Assembly: GCF_022811685.1 (NCBI RefSeq)
Contig: NZ_CP094532.1
Coordinates: 893,501 to 957,500 of the forward strand
From: Chryseobacterium suipulveris
Lineage (GTDB): Bacteria > Bacteroidota > Bacteroidia > Flavobacteriales > Weeksellaceae
DNA length: 64,000 bases
Direction of reading: 5' to 3'
This document shows, in pieces, positions 1 to 9,568 of this stretch. Position numbers and translations under genes: made by a program. Numbering within the stretch: position 1 is the first letter of the stretch; the number at the start of each line of letters is the position of its first letter. The notes under the pieces were generated by a model, which worked only from the letters and a program-made list of their open reading frames with translations, did not search any database and was not told the DNA's origin.

Positions 1-1
1 T

Positions 2-793
2 TCTTTCAACAATCTCCGCGATATGGATTTGTGCTGGAAAGTGGTCAACGAATTCAAAAACGAAATGGCGTGCTGCGCAGTGAAGCACTCCACTCCGTGC
101 GGTGTTGCGGTAGGAAACTCTCCTTTGGAAACTTACACCAAAACTTTCGAATGTGATCCTGTTTCCATTTTCGGCGGAATCATCGGGATGAACTTTAAAG
201 TAGATGCCGAAACTGCGGAGGAACTCAACAAAACCTTTCTCGAAATTGTGATGGCAACCGACTTTGACGAAGCCGCACTCGAAATTTTAAGAAAGAAGAA
301 AAACCTCAGAATCATCAAAATCAAAAATCCAGTTTCCGACCAAAAAACCTGGGTAAAAATCGACGGCGGAATTCTCGTTCAGGACAATGACCTGAAATTT
401 TCAGAAGACATCAAAACCGTTACCGAAAAACAGCCGGCTCCCGAACAGGAAAAAGCTTTGCTTTTCGCGCAAAGGGTGGTAAAATATGTGAAGTCCAACG
501 CGATCGTGGTTTCCAACGGAATTCAGGCACTCGGAATCGGTGGAGGACAGGTCAACCGAATCTGGGCGACAGAACATGCGGTAGAAAGAGCGAAACAAAA
601 GTTTTCTGGCGATCTGGTTTTAGCTTCGGATGCGTTTTTCCCGTTCCGCGATGTGGTCGATTTCTGTGCAAAAGAAGGAATCAAAGCCATTATTCAACCG
701 GGAGGAAGCATGAAGGATCAGGACTCCATCGACGCGGCAAACGAACACGGAATCCCAATGATGTTTACGGGAATGAGGCATTTTCTCCATTGA
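2..793 (+). CDS. purH: PurH, C-terminal part (AICAR transformylase), 5' end outside the window
   Basis: This is the 3' part of the bifunctional enzyme for the last two steps of IMP synthesis (AICAR formyltransferase and IMP cyclohydrolase). The frame is open from base 2, so the start and the cyclohydrolase domain lie to the left; the first Met visible, at base 23, is internal. The transformylase signature KHSTPCGVA gives the catalytic Lys-His pair. It is followed by [20 protein letters not shown] and the usual C-terminal end [14 protein letters not shown]. The stop codon is at 791-793. purD follows 179 bases downstream on the same strand, and guaA comes after that, so this is a purine block. 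Nothing seems damaged in the visible part. Confidence 0.95.
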   Translation, partial: SFNNLRDMDLCWKVVNEFKNEMACCAVKHSTPCGVAVGNSPLETYTKTFECDPVSIFGGIIGMNFKVDAETAEELNKTFLEIVMATDFDEAALEILRKKKNLRIIKIKNPVSDQKTWVKIDGGILVQDNDLKFSEDIKTVTEKQPAPEQEKALLFAQRVVKYVKSNAIVVSNGIQALGIGGGQVNRIWATEHAVERAKQKFSGDLVLASDAFFPFRDVVDFCAKEGIKAIIQPGGSMKDQDSIDAANEHGIPMMFTGMRHFLH

Positions 794-799
794 TTCAAA

Positions 800-935
800 T
801 GGGTGCAGGTGGGTGCAATTGGTGCACATTGTCGATCGATGCAGATTGGTGCAAATTGTTCCAACAACTTTCAACTACTGCAACAAGTGCAACCATCTGC
901 AACAACACTCGAAGATGTTTGCACTTTCACTTTCA
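800..935. repeat. Low-complexity tract built on TTGCA/TGCAA words
   Basis: The purH-purD gap is filled with imperfect copies of short words: gggtgcag, ggtgcaat and ggtgcaca, then the complementary words tgcaac and tgcaaca. The second half resembles, in reverse, the tract at 58310-58350 (gttgcag/gttgcaa words). No gene is seen here. It is one of many such tracts at gene ends in this window. Confidence 0.6.
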
Positions 936-941
936 AAACAT

Positions 942-949
942 TAAATTTG
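942..949 (+). promoter_or_regulatory. -7 box of purD (TAAATTTG)
   Basis: Matches the Bacteroidota -7 consensus TAnnTTTG and leaves about 23 bases to the purD start. No clear -33 TTTG was found at the usual distance. Confidence 0.5.
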
Positions 950-972
950 TAGAAATAATAAAATAAGCTTTT

Positions 973-2208
973 ATGAGAGTTTTAATCGTAGGAAACGGTG
1001 GCAGGGAATCCGCTCTCGCTGTAAAACTGAAAGAAGATAGCAGAATCTCTAAAATGTATTTCGCGAAAGGAAATGCGACCACTGATAAACTGGGACAAAA
1101 TGTATATGAAGACGGTGTGGAGCAACTCCGCAATTTCGCCATCAAAGAAAGAATCGATTTAACCATCGTGGGTCCGGAAGCTCCGTTAGTGGACGGAATC
1201 GTGGACGAATTCAATAAACATAACCTGAAAATTTTCGGTCCAAGAAAAAGAGCTGCGGATTTGGAGGGAAGCAAGGCATTCTCGAAAAAATTTATGCAGA
1301 CCAACAATATCAAAACCGCGAAAGCAGTCGTTTTCGATGCTTATCAGGATGCGATCGACTATGTGAGAACGCAGCAGTTTCCGCTCGTCATCAAAGCGAG
1401 TGGTTTAGCGGGCGGAAAAGGTGTTGTAATCGCTAATAATCTTACTGAAGCTGAATCTACCATCCACAGTTTTATGATCGACAGAATCTACGGTGACGCT
1501 GGAATCCAGGTGATCGTAGAAGAATTTCTGAAAGGTTTCGAGGCGTCGATCATCGCATTTTCCAACGGTGCAAAATTGTTTCCTTGCGTTCCCGTAAAAG
1601 ACTACAAGAAAGTCGGAAGCGGCGAAAAAGGTCCAAACACAGGCGGAATGGGAAGTGTTGCACCGAATCCGGATTTTACCGACGAGCATTATAAAGACTT
1701 TGAAGCCAATATTCTGACTCCGACTTTGGCGGGACTCAATGCGGCAAATATCCAATTCAAGGGATTCATTTTCTTTGGGTTAATGGTGACCAACAACGGC
1801 GTTTACCTTTTGGAATACAATATGAGGTTGGGCGATCCCGAAACTCAGGTCATCCTTCCTTTGATGGAAAACAATCTTCTCGACGTGATCAATGACTGCC
1901 TCGACGGAAAGGATGTGGAACTCAGGTTTAAAGACCAAAAAGCGGTTTGCCTCGTAATGACTTCAGGTGGTTATCCTGGGAAATTCGACACGGGATTTGA
2001 AATCAAGAACTCCGAAAAAGCGCAGACCCAGGTTTTGTTCGCGGGAGCAAGAAATTCTGGCGACAAAATCAAAACTTCTGGCGGAAGAGTGCTGAGTTTG
2101 GTGGCGACTGCCGATACTTACGACGCAGCCAGAAAAGCGGTGTACGAAGACGCAAAAACCATCAACTTCGACTACGAATATTACAGAGACGATATCGGAA
2201 AATTTTAG
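973..2208 (+). CDS. purD: Phosphoribosylamine-glycine ligase (GAR synthetase)
   Basis: PurD joins phosphoribosylamine and glycine using ATP, the second step of purine synthesis. At 411 residues it has normal length. The N-terminal loop LIVGNGGRESAL (about residues 4-15) is the phosphate-binding motif of the family. The ATP-grasp domain shows VIKASGLAGGKGVV near residue 140, GPNTGGMGS near 220, and the metal-binding EYNMRLGDPETQ near 280. The ATG is preceded by an AT-rich leader and a TAnnTTTG box 23 bases upstream. It stands between purH and guaA on the same strand, which fits co-expression of IMP and GMP synthesis. No frameshift or missing motif was seen. Confidence 0.97.
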   Translation: MRVLIVGNGGRESALAVKLKEDSRISKMYFAKGNATTDKLGQNVYEDGVEQLRNFAIKERIDLTIVGPEAPLVDGIVDEFNKHNLKIFGPRKRAADLEGSKAFSKKFMQTNNIKTAKAVVFDAYQDAIDYVRTQQFPLVIKASGLAGGKGVVIANNLTEAESTIHSFMIDRIYGDAGIQVIVEEFLKGFEASIIAFSNGAKLFPCVPVKDYKKVGSGEKGPNTGGMGSVAPNPDFTDEHYKDFEANILTPTLAGLNAANIQFKGFIFFGLMVTNNGVYLLEYNMRLGDPETQVILPLMENNLLDVINDCLDGKDVELRFKDQKAVCLVMTSGGYPGKFDTGFEIKNSEKAQTQVLFAGARNSGDKIKTSGGRVLSLVATADTYDAARKAVYEDAKTINFDYEYYRDDIGKF

Positions 2209-2594
2209 AAAGTGGGGGATTTTTCCCTCATTTTTCTTAGGAGCTTAATCCCTCTTTGTTCGTCGAACCACTTCGTTAGGTTTCCGCTGTATCTTTTTTG
2301 TTTTTTCCCTACGCTTTTAGCAAAGTACGAAATACGAAACACGAATTACGAAATACGAAAAAAGATAAAAGAAGAAAGAAAAAAGAAATGCGTATTTCGC
2401 AACCAGAAACCTGAAACTTGAAATGCGAAGCATTCACGAACTCAAATAAAAAAAATAGAAAAAAATGTGAGTAAACCAGAAACCTGAAACTCGAAACCCT
2501 ATCCCCGAACCTCGAACCTCGAACCCCGCATCTCGTATCTCGCATCTGAAATCTGACATCTGACATCTGACATCTGACATCTAATATCTATTAA
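2209..2594. repeat. Gene-free stretch filled with heptamer tracts and one copy of repeat A
   Basis: No gene is seen in these 386 bases. From about 2327 the DNA consists of successive 7-bp words: acgaaat-like (5 units, 2329-2362), gaaacct-like, cgaacct-like (2508-2527) and ctgacat-like (about 5 units, 2548-2582). An inverted copy of the ~90 bp repeat A lies at 2410-2490. The ctgacat tract runs to within about 12 bases of the guaA start, so guaA has no recognisable promoter of its own here. Read-through from purD is the simplest explanation. Confidence 0.75.
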
Positions 2595-4124
2595 ATGAAA
2601 AACGGCATCATCATCCTCGATTTCGGCTCACAATACAACCAGCTCATCGGTCGCAGAATCCGTGAAATGGAAGTGTATTCTGAAATCGTACCTTTTAATA
2701 CGCCTTTAGAAACGATCATCGCCAAAAACCCTACGGGAATTATACTTTCCGGCGGTCCCAGTTCCGTGAATTCCGAAAATGCACATTTGGTGGAAAAAGC
2801 GTTGTTCGACCAGAATATTCCCGTGCTTGGAATCTGTTACGGAATGCAGCTGATCACCCATCTTTTCGGCGGTAAAGTGAAGAAGGGCGAAAAAGGCGAG
2901 TACGGAAAATCGGAATTCGAAATCATCAGAAGCAATCCAATGTTCACCGGAGTTTCGCGTAATTCCACTGTTTGGATGAGCCATTTCGATGAGGTGGAAG
3001 AAGTTCCCACAGATTTTGAAATTTCAGGAAGGAGCGGCGTAATCGCTGCAATGGCGAATGAAAAGAAAAATATTTTCGCCATCCAGTTTCATCCTGAAGT
3101 TACGCATACGGAGGAAGGTTCCAAAATGCTCGAAAACTTTGTGTTCAATATCTGTAAAGCCGACCGCAACTGGAAACTTTCCGGCTATATCGAAAGGACC
3201 GTCGCCGAAATCAAAGAAAAAGTTGGAAACGAAAAAGTAATCCTCGGACTTTCCGGCGGAGTGGATTCCTCGGTTGCCGCGGTCTTAATTCATAAAGCGA
3301 TTGGCGATCAGTTGCAGTGCATCTTCGTCGATACCGGACTTCTGCGAAAAGACGAAGGCAAAAAAGTGATGGAGCAGTACGGAAACCATTTCCATATGAA
3401 TATCGATATGGTCGATGCTTCCGAAAGATTTTTGTCAAAACTGAAAGGAATCTCTGATCCCGAAGAAAAACGTAAAACTATCGGAAAGGAATTCGTTGCC
3501 GTTTTCGATGAGGAATCCCACAAATTTGAAGGCGCAAAATTCCTCGCTCAAGGAACCATCTATCCCGACGTGATCGAGTCGCAGTCGGTGAAAGGTCCTT
3601 CCGCAGTCATCAAATCCCATCACAATGTGGGCGGACTTCCCGAAGAAATGAAACTTCAGCTTCTGGAACCGCTCCGCGAACTCTTCAAAGACGAGGTAAG
3701 AAAAGTAGGGGAGGAACTCGGAATTCCGCACCATCTGGTTTACCGTCATCCTTTTCCAGGACCAGGTTTGGGAATCAGAATCTTGGGCGAAGTTTCCGAA
3801 GAAAAAGTAAAAATCCTTCAGGAAGGCGACGATATTTTCATCCAAGAACTGTATAAGAACAACCTTTACGAAAAAGTTTCGCAGGCGTTTGTCGTGCTTC
3901 TTCCCGTAAAATCTGTCGGCGTGATGGGCGACGAACGAACCTACGAATATACAGCAGTCGTTCGTTCGGCAAACACCATCGATTTTATGACCGCGGAATT
4001 CAGTAAACTCCCGTGGGAATTCCTCGAAAAAGTTTCAAACCGCATCATCAATGAAGTCCGCGGAATCAACCGTGTTACTTACGATATTTCCAGTAAACCT
4101 CCTGCGACGATCGAGTGGGAATAA
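2595..4124 (+). CDS. guaA: GMP synthase (glutamine-hydrolysing)
   Basis: Converts XMP to GMP with ATP and ammonia taken from glutamine. The 509-residue chain has the class I glutamine amidotransferase domain first (residues 1-190), with the nucleophile elbow GICYGMQ near residue 80 and the His-Glu pair in QFHPEVTHTEEG. The ATP-pyrophosphatase P-loop LGLSGGVDSS follows near residue 220. The C-terminal dimerisation domain ends in the usual KPPATIEWE. The start is fixed by the conserved MKNGIIILDFGSQYNQLI. The 5' flank is made of heptamer repeats, while a strong hairpin terminator follows 6 bases after the stop. Intact, with all catalytic motifs. Confidence 0.98.
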   Translation: MKNGIIILDFGSQYNQLIGRRIREMEVYSEIVPFNTPLETIIAKNPTGIILSGGPSSVNSENAHLVEKALFDQNIPVLGICYGMQLITHLFGGKVKKGEKGEYGKSEFEIIRSNPMFTGVSRNSTVWMSHFDEVEEVPTDFEISGRSGVIAAMANEKKNIFAIQFHPEVTHTEEGSKMLENFVFNICKADRNWKLSGYIERTVAEIKEKVGNEKVILGLSGGVDSSVAAVLIHKAIGDQLQCIFVDTGLLRKDEGKKVMEQYGNHFHMNIDMVDASERFLSKLKGISDPEEKRKTIGKEFVAVFDEESHKFEGAKFLAQGTIYPDVIESQSVKGPSAVIKSHHNVGGLPEEMKLQLLEPLRELFKDEVRKVGEELGIPHHLVYRHPFPGPGLGIRILGEVSEEKVKILQEGDDIFIQELYKNNLYEKVSQAFVVLLPVKSVGVMGDERTYEYTAVVRSANTIDFMTAEFSKLPWEFLEKVSNRIINEVRGINRVTYDISSKPPATIEWE

Positions 4125-4130
4125 TTGTAG

Positions 4131-4160
4131 GAACGTGCCTTTGGCGCGTTCATTTTTTTT
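4131..4160 (+). terminator. Rho-independent terminator after guaA
   Basis: A 9-bp stem GAACGTGCC / GGCGCGTTC (one G-U pair) with loop ttt is followed by a run of eight T. It lies in the convergent gap between guaA and the receptor gene. The taggaacg context resembles the hairpin family described at 58120. Confidence 0.85.
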
Positions 4161-4185
4161 GTTTTAGGATTAAATAAAAATCAAA

Positions 4186-6336
4186 TTACTTCCCACCACC
4201 ACTTTCCTTCTCCACATTCGTTTTTGTATTTTCCTTTACTTTCTGGTTTCCGAATCTTTTAACCAAAGTGAAAGAAACGCCGTACCAATCCCACTTCATC
4301 TCGTTTCTGAAAGTTCCGATCGGTGAGTAAGTGGTTCCGTCGAAATTGGGTCTCGCGAAAATATTGTTCAGTCGAACGGTTGCCTCCATTTCCAGCGCCG
4401 GAAAAATTTTGGTGGCAGAAACCGTGTGGAAAACATTCATTCCGTTGGCAATCGTGTTTCCGTTATTTTGGGTGAAAACCCCAATCCAGGCGTTCAAATT
4501 GATGTTTTTGTTGAAAAGATTGGTGTAGCTAATGTTGGAATTTCCGGTGAAATTGTTCAGGTATTTTTTAAGTCCAAGATTATTGCGGTCGTTGAAATCG
4601 CTGTTGTCGGTATAGCTGTAACCCGCATTAACATTGATGCTGAGTTTGTTTTTCAGAAACATTTGGTTCGTATTGAAAAACAGTCCATAACGTTCCACCC
4701 TACCTGAAAAATTAGTCGGCATATTGATGGTTTTTCCGTTTTCGATAGAGAAAGAATTCCAATAATCCTGATTGGTAAACCAGTAACTTGCCGTGAGGAA
4801 ATATTTTTTGTAAAGTCCCAGTTTCAGGGTAAAACGGTCGCTCGGATTGGGAAGCAGCTCCATATTTCCACGAAAATAATTACCGTCGTCTGTCGGCATC
4901 AAAAATGGGTTGAATTCCGAAAACCAAGGCCGCCAAAGGTTGTGATTATAAGTTGCGGAAAGATTATAGTTGTCGTTGAAGGAATATTTCAGCAATAAAT
5001 TCGGCAAAAAAGTTCCGTAGGAATCGCTTCTCCCGATGTTCCCGATATCCTGTTTAATGTTGAACGAAATGTGTTCATAACGCAAACCAATCCTGGTTTC
5101 CAGCTTTTTGAAAAATGTTTTGGTAAAGTTGGCGTACACCGAATTAAGATTGTCTTTATATTGAAAATGATTGCTTCTGGAGAAATCTTCAACCCACCCG
5201 TTTCCTGAAAAATTGAGGTAAGTGTAAGGGATTACGTTGTTTCTAAAATTCATTTTCCCGCCCAATTCCAATTGACTGCCAGATTTTCCGAGCGGTTGAG
5301 AATAATCGGCTTTTACATAATATTCTCTGTTTTCGTTGTCGGCAATAATTCGGTTTCCGGAATTTTCCGTATTGCTTTGGGTTCTGAAACGGTCATTGGT
5401 ATCTTGCAAACCGAAATAGTTGAAACCCGTATTCAGGTCGAGAATTTTGTTTTTTTCCTTGTCGTAATATTTGTAGAAATAATTGTTTCCGATGCTTCTG
5501 TTCAGTCCGGTTAAATTTTGGGTTTGTTCGTAATTATTTTGCAGAATATTGTTCAGAAATTGTTCACCAACGGCTTTTCCCTCCAAAGTTCGATTGGTTT
5601 GACTGAACTCGAAAATCATTCCTGCCGAATTTTTGTCGTTCAGTTCCACTTCTGATGAGGTGGAGAAGGAAGGGGTTTTAAAATTTTCATCCGTTTGAAT
5701 ATTCACTCTGTTGGAAGATTGATCGGCATAAATGTAATTTTCCGTAAAACTTTTCACCACGCTCAGATTGTCTCCATAACTTCCGGAAACGGTTTGTGTA
5801 AATTTATTTTTATGGTAATTTAGATTGAGATTGGTGTATTGCGAATTTTTGGTACTTTGGGTATTGGTGAAGGACGCGCTGCCTTTCATTCCTTCGTTGT
5901 CCGGTTTTTTCAACACGATATTTATCACAGCTCCGGAAGTTTCGTAACGGGAAGAAGGTGTGGTTATCACTTCAATTTTCATCAGATTTTCAGCAGGAAT
6001 ACTTTTCAGATATTCCTTCAGTTCCTTTCCGGTAAAAACCGATTTTCGGTCGTTGATGTACACAGTAACAATCAGACCTTCCGCATTTATAGTGTCGTTG
6101 TTATCAATGGCAACTAAAGGCGTCATCCGCAAAACATCCCAAGATGTATTTCCTGCAAGTATAGAGGAATTGGCGACATTGAAAACCGTTCGGTCCACTT
6201 TCGTTTCCACGGTTGGTTTTTTGGCAATTACCGTAACTTCTGCAATCTCTTTGGTTTTGGTGGAATCTGTTTTGGTTTCCTGAGCGAAAACGATAGTTGT
6301 CGATAAAAGCAGGACGGAAACGGTAAATTTCTTCAT
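4186..6336 (-). CDS. TonB-dependent outer-membrane beta-barrel receptor
   Basis: A 716-residue outer-membrane protein. A signal peptide (MKKFTVSVLLLSTTIVFAQ) is followed by a plug domain with the features EVTVIAKKPTVETKVDRTVF and IEVITTPSSRYETSGAVINI. The rest is a long barrel rich in aromatic and Asn residues, as in the 'outer membrane beta-barrel protein' family of Bacteroidota. The N-terminal carboxypeptidase-regulatory-like domain often found ahead of the plug is absent. The substrate cannot be told from the sequence; no SusD-like partner, permease or periplasmic binding protein is adjacent. It is divergent from the helicase gene, with a 255-bp AT-rich gap between them. Confidence 0.85.
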   Translation of the reverse strand: MKKFTVSVLLLSTTIVFAQETKTDSTKTKEIAEVTVIAKKPTVETKVDRTVFNVANSSILAGNTSWDVLRMTPLVAIDNNDTINAEGLIVTVYINDRKSVFTGKELKEYLKSIPAENLMKIEVITTPSSRYETSGAVINIVLKKPDNEGMKGSASFTNTQSTKNSQYTNLNLNYHKNKFTQTVSGSYGDNLSVVKSFTENYIYADQSSNRVNIQTDENFKTPSFSTSSEVELNDKNSAGMIFEFSQTNRTLEGKAVGEQFLNNILQNNYEQTQNLTGLNRSIGNNYFYKYYDKEKNKILDLNTGFNYFGLQDTNDRFRTQSNTENSGNRIIADNENREYYVKADYSQPLGKSGSQLELGGKMNFRNNVIPYTYLNFSGNGWVEDFSRSNHFQYKDNLNSVYANFTKTFFKKLETRIGLRYEHISFNIKQDIGNIGRSDSYGTFLPNLLLKYSFNDNYNLSATYNHNLWRPWFSEFNPFLMPTDDGNYFRGNMELLPNPSDRFTLKLGLYKKYFLTASYWFTNQDYWNSFSIENGKTINMPTNFSGRVERYGLFFNTNQMFLKNKLSINVNAGYSYTDNSDFNDRNNLGLKKYLNNFTGNSNISYTNLFNKNINLNAWIGVFTQNNGNTIANGMNVFHTVSATKIFPALEMEATVRLNNIFARPNFDGTTYSPIGTFRNEMKWDWYGVSFTLVKRFGNQKVKENTKTNVEKESGGGK

Positions 6337-6579
6337 AAATGCGATGATTGGAATAATAAGACAATAGAATCTGACATTTTGTTACATAAAATTCTAATAA
6401 ATTTTATAACTAATAATTTAGTGATACAAATTAAAAACAATTATTTTAATTATACAACAATTTTTATAGTGATATTTCTTTTGAGAATAATTTTAATGAA
6501 ATGAAAAACTGTTAATTTCAACACTGAACCATTGAACTACTTAACCATTTAACCACTCAAATACTTCCCTCCAAAACCT

Positions 6580-6587
6580 TATCTTTG
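6580..6587 (+). promoter_or_regulatory. -7 box of the helicase gene (TATCTTTG), 4 bases before ATG
   Basis: Perfect TAnnTTTG. The start codon begins 5 bases after the final G, so transcription should begin at or next to the ATG. The bases just upstream (6528-6562) are another tract of 7-8 bp words (aaccatt-like). Confidence 0.65.
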
Positions 6588-6591
6588 CAAA

Positions 6592-7944
6592 ATGGAAAAA
6601 CTCACTTTTGCCGATTTTGATTTGCCGGAAAAAATCCTCGATGTTCTTGCGGATTCCAATCTTTTTGAACCGACGCCGATTCAGGAAAAGTCTCTGAAAC
6701 CAATACTTTCAGGTCGCAACGTGATGGGAATTGCGCAAACCGGTACCGGGAAAACTTTGGCGTACCTTCTTCCCGTCCTGAAAAACTGGAAGTACAACAA
6801 AAGTGGAAATCCGACTGTGCTGATTCTTGTTCCGACACGCGAACTCGTGGTGCAGGTTACCGAAATCCTTGAGAATTTAACCCAAAATCTTACCGCGAGA
6901 GTCATTGGGATTTATGGCGGAAAAAACATCAACACGCAGAAACTGCTGTTTAACGACGGTTGCGATATTTTGGTCGGAACTCCGGGAAGAGTGATGGATT
7001 TGGCGATTGACAACGCGGTTTCTTTACGGGAGGTCCAGAAACTCATCATCGACGAGTTCGACGAGATGCTGAACTTGGGATTCCGTCCGCAACTGACGCA
7101 TATTTTCGAGATGATGAAGGAGAAGCGCCAGAACATCCTTTTTTCTGCAACGATGACCGAAGCGGTTGACGCAATGCTCGACGAGTATTTTGCAAATCCA
7201 GTGGAAATTTCTTTGGCGAAATCGGGAACGCCGCTCGAGAAAATTGAACAGATCGGCTATAAGGTTGAAAACTTCAACACCAAGATCAACCTTCTTGAAC
7301 ATCTTCTTAAAACGGAAACCGATTTCTCGAAAGTGCTGATTTTCTGCAACAATAAGAAACACGCCGATTATCTTTTTACCAAAATCGATGAGCTTTTTCC
7401 AGGTGAATTCGATGTGATCCATTCCAACAAATCGCAGAATTACCGCCTGAACGCGATGCGCAAATTCGAATCGGAAGAAATCCGCGGACTGATTACCACC
7501 GACATAATGGCGAGAGGACTCGATATTTCGAATATTACGCACGTCATTAATTTTGAAATTCCCGAAGTTCCCGAACAGTACATTCACCGAATAGGAAGAA
7601 CCGGAAGAGCTGATAAGGACGGAACTGCAGTTGCTTTCATCACCAAAAAAGAAGAATCACAGCTTTTGGATATCGAGCTTTTGATGGATAAGGAATTGGA
7701 GATTCTTGCATTTCCTGAAGGAGTAAAAATCAACCCGGTGAAAATCGCTTCCGAGAAAGAGGAGGTGAAGATGAAAAATGCACACACCGTAAAACTCGAA
7801 GAAGGAGGCGGCGCTTTCCACGAGAAAAAAGACAAGAACAAAAAGGAAAACTGGGGCGGTCCGCACAAAAGAAAACCTGCAAATAAAGTCGGAGCAAACC
7901 GCGCTCAACAGAAAGCCAAATCGAAGGCGAAGCGGAAGAAGTAA
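6592..7944 (+). CDS. DEAD-box-type ATP-dependent RNA helicase with DEFD in motif II
   Basis: A 450-residue RNA helicase that unwinds structured RNA using ATP. Visible motifs are the Q motif PTPIQEKSL, motif I AQTGTGKT, Ia PTRELV, Ib TPGRVMD, motif II IIDEFDEML, motif III SAT, and motif VI HRIGRTGR. In motif II the usual Ala of DEAD is Phe (DEFD); the catalytic Asp and Glu are kept. The C-terminus (about residues 390-450) is a Lys/Arg-rich, probably disordered tail ending in AKSKAKRKK, as in cold-shock helicases of this phylum. The start is fixed by MEKLTFADFDLPEKIL. Confidence 0.92.
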   Translation: MEKLTFADFDLPEKILDVLADSNLFEPTPIQEKSLKPILSGRNVMGIAQTGTGKTLAYLLPVLKNWKYNKSGNPTVLILVPTRELVVQVTEILENLTQNLTARVIGIYGGKNINTQKLLFNDGCDILVGTPGRVMDLAIDNAVSLREVQKLIIDEFDEMLNLGFRPQLTHIFEMMKEKRQNILFSATMTEAVDAMLDEYFANPVEISLAKSGTPLEKIEQIGYKVENFNTKINLLEHLLKTETDFSKVLIFCNNKKHADYLFTKIDELFPGEFDVIHSNKSQNYRLNAMRKFESEEIRGLITTDIMARGLDISNITHVINFEIPEVPEQYIHRIGRTGRADKDGTAVAFITKKEESQLLDIELLMDKELEILAFPEGVKINPVKIASEKEEVKMKNAHTVKLEEGGGAFHEKKDKNKKENWGGPHKRKPANKVGANRAQQKAKSKAKRKK

Positions 7945-8011
7945 GAAATCTTTCTTGCTCCAATTCTATTGGAATTTTAGTGAATGTCTCATTTTCTCAC
8001 AAAAAAATCAT

Positions 8012-8698
8012 TCAGTTCGCTCGTTGAACACTCTGGTTTTGTCTCTTGTCGTTCAAAATTTCAGCTCGTTTCGGCAAATGATTGAGGAGATTTTCGACTG
8101 CCTCGTTTTCTTCTTTTATGGACTTGAAAACGGGTTTAGCTTTTTTTGTGTTTTTTCCGTCAACAATTTTTGCGCCGGTAAGTTCCCCCACCGTAAGAAC
8201 TCCTGTGTTACTTTTTCGCTTAGATCTCGTTTTGCGGCTTCCGATATCTCTTAACTCATAATAGATTTGGTTTCCTGTGGTAATATCGGTCGCAACCAGT
8301 TGGTATTGATCAGATGCATTACGGGAAAGCTCATAATACAGCGTTTGAGGCACACGCGGTAACTGAAAAAATGTAATAAAACTGTTCTCAAACCATTGAA
8401 AATGTTGATCGGGAGAAAGAATTACCACGTCTTCAACAGATTCGGTCTCATCAGCGGACTTATTGCCTGAACTGATGTTGGCGAAAAATTCCCTTAATTC
8501 CGACTGAATCTGAACAGGCGCAAAATATACGGTGTTTTTTGAGCTGTACAAGTCTTCGTCTGCACCGTCAAAATATTCGTAGAAAACACCTTGATAATGT
8601 ACTTTTTGTATGTCCCAGGTTTTGCCGATTTTTTTTGTTTTTTGCGGAAAAAACATACTTCCCAAAATGAAGAACAAAAGAATAGATGATTTTTTCAT
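8012..8698 (-). CDS. Secreted protein of unknown function, paralogue of the downstream sorting-domain protein
   Basis: Function not recognised. The start is taken at the ATG giving MKKSSILLFFILGSMFF, a signal peptide; an upstream in-frame Met would add 18 residues before it. The mature part shares a layout with the protein at 8882-9568: a 'W-x(2)-x-K-V-x-Y' strand after the signal peptide and the shared segment TGNQIYY two-thirds along. Both are 228 residues. Unlike its neighbour it lacks a type IX sorting tail. Its C-terminal third (about residue 160 on) is rich in Lys, Arg and Glu, with KTRSKRKS. It is probably periplasmic or surface exposed. Both genes face the same way, about 180 bp apart. 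Confidence 0.7.
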   Translation of the reverse strand: MKKSSILLFFILGSMFFPQKTKKIGKTWDIQKVHYQGVFYEYFDGADEDLYSSKNTVYFAPVQIQSELREFFANISSGNKSADETESVEDVVILSPDQHFQWFENSFITFFQLPRVPQTLYYELSRNASDQYQLVATDITTGNQIYYELRDIGSRKTRSKRKSNTGVLTVGELTGAKIVDGKNTKKAKPVFKSIKEENEAVENLLNHLPKRAEILNDKRQNQSVQRAN

Positions 8699-8881
8699 AG
8701 TCAATTTTTTAGGATAACTAAAATTAATGAAAAATTTTCTAAGAAGATCCAAAAATTATTAAAAATGCTAATTTTCTTTCGACTATTTAAATCAGGCAGT
8801 GTTAAAAATTCATATGCAACACGAAGAACTGAGGAATTATTAGGTAGGAGAAATCGTTTCTAATTGCCTATTTAGCAATAG

Positions 8882-9568
8882 TTATTTCTTGATTATTTTT
8901 ACGATTTTCTCATCATTTATTTTCACAAAATAATTTCCTGCAGGTAAGTATTTTACATTGATTTCTAGGGTTTTGTTACCCTGTTCAATCGTTTGGATTA
9001 CCATCTTACCGCTGCTGTCATAGATTTTGATCAGTGAAACCTCACCAAGATTCCCGATTTTCAGAACGTCATCTACCGGATTTGGAAATATTTTTAGTTT
9101 ATCTTTTGGTATGTCGTTGATTGACAGAATTCCTGCCCAGTAATAAATTTGATTCCCGGTAGAAGGTTCTGTCAGGATCAAGTTGTATTCGTAACCGTCC
9201 TGTGTGATGGTGTAATCAAAAACTTTCGGGTTTCCCGTAATCTCCAACACGGATCGGTATGCACTTTCAAATGTGTCAAATGGCCCATCTTGACACTGAG
9301 CAAGCGTTCCACCAGTTTGGTACACTGAAATTTGGGAATCGGTCACTGAAATCTGACTCATTATGGTGTTGTAAAGTTTGGTAGATAAGGAAGTACTGGC
9401 GAAAGCTGCAGAATTGTTGTTTCCACATAAAGAGGATGGAACGTAATTATGAAACTCGTTATTGTATTTTACTTTGGTTACCTTCCATTGTGGCATAAAG
9501 AGAAGCTGGTTCTGTGAAAAAACAAAAATCCCGCATAAAATAAATAGAGAAAGTAGCGTTTTTTTCAT
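8882..9568 (-). CDS. Secreted protein with a type IX (type A) C-terminal sorting domain
   Basis: A 228-residue exported protein: signal peptide MKKTLLSLFILCGIFVFSQ, a novel middle region, and a C-terminal type A sorting domain from about residue 155 (KLKIFPNPVDDVLKIGNLG, IKIYDSSGKMV, LPAGNYFVKI, ending KIVKIIKK). Such tails direct export through the PorU/PorV machinery encoded at 15.8-20.9 kb. The middle region resembles the neighbour at 8012-8698 (WKVTKVKYNNEFHNY, TGNQIYYW). The function of that shared domain is unknown to me. The gene is immediately upstream of its paralogue in the same direction, which suggests a duplication. Confidence 0.8.
   Translation of the reverse strand: MKKTLLSLFILCGIFVFSQNQLLFMPQWKVTKVKYNNEFHNYVPSSLCGNNNSAAFASTSLSTKLYNTIMSQISVTDSQISVYQTGGTLAQCQDGPFDTFESAYRSVLEITGNPKVFDYTITQDGYEYNLILTEPSTGNQIYYWAGILSINDIPKDKLKIFPNPVDDVLKIGNLGEVSLIKIYDSSGKMVIQTIEQGNKTLEINVKYLPAGNYFVKINDEKIVKIIKK

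Noticed and set aside
2212..2421. 69-codon frame after purD
   Set aside because: It consists of low-complexity DNA and heptamer tracts; there is no start context and no protein-like composition.
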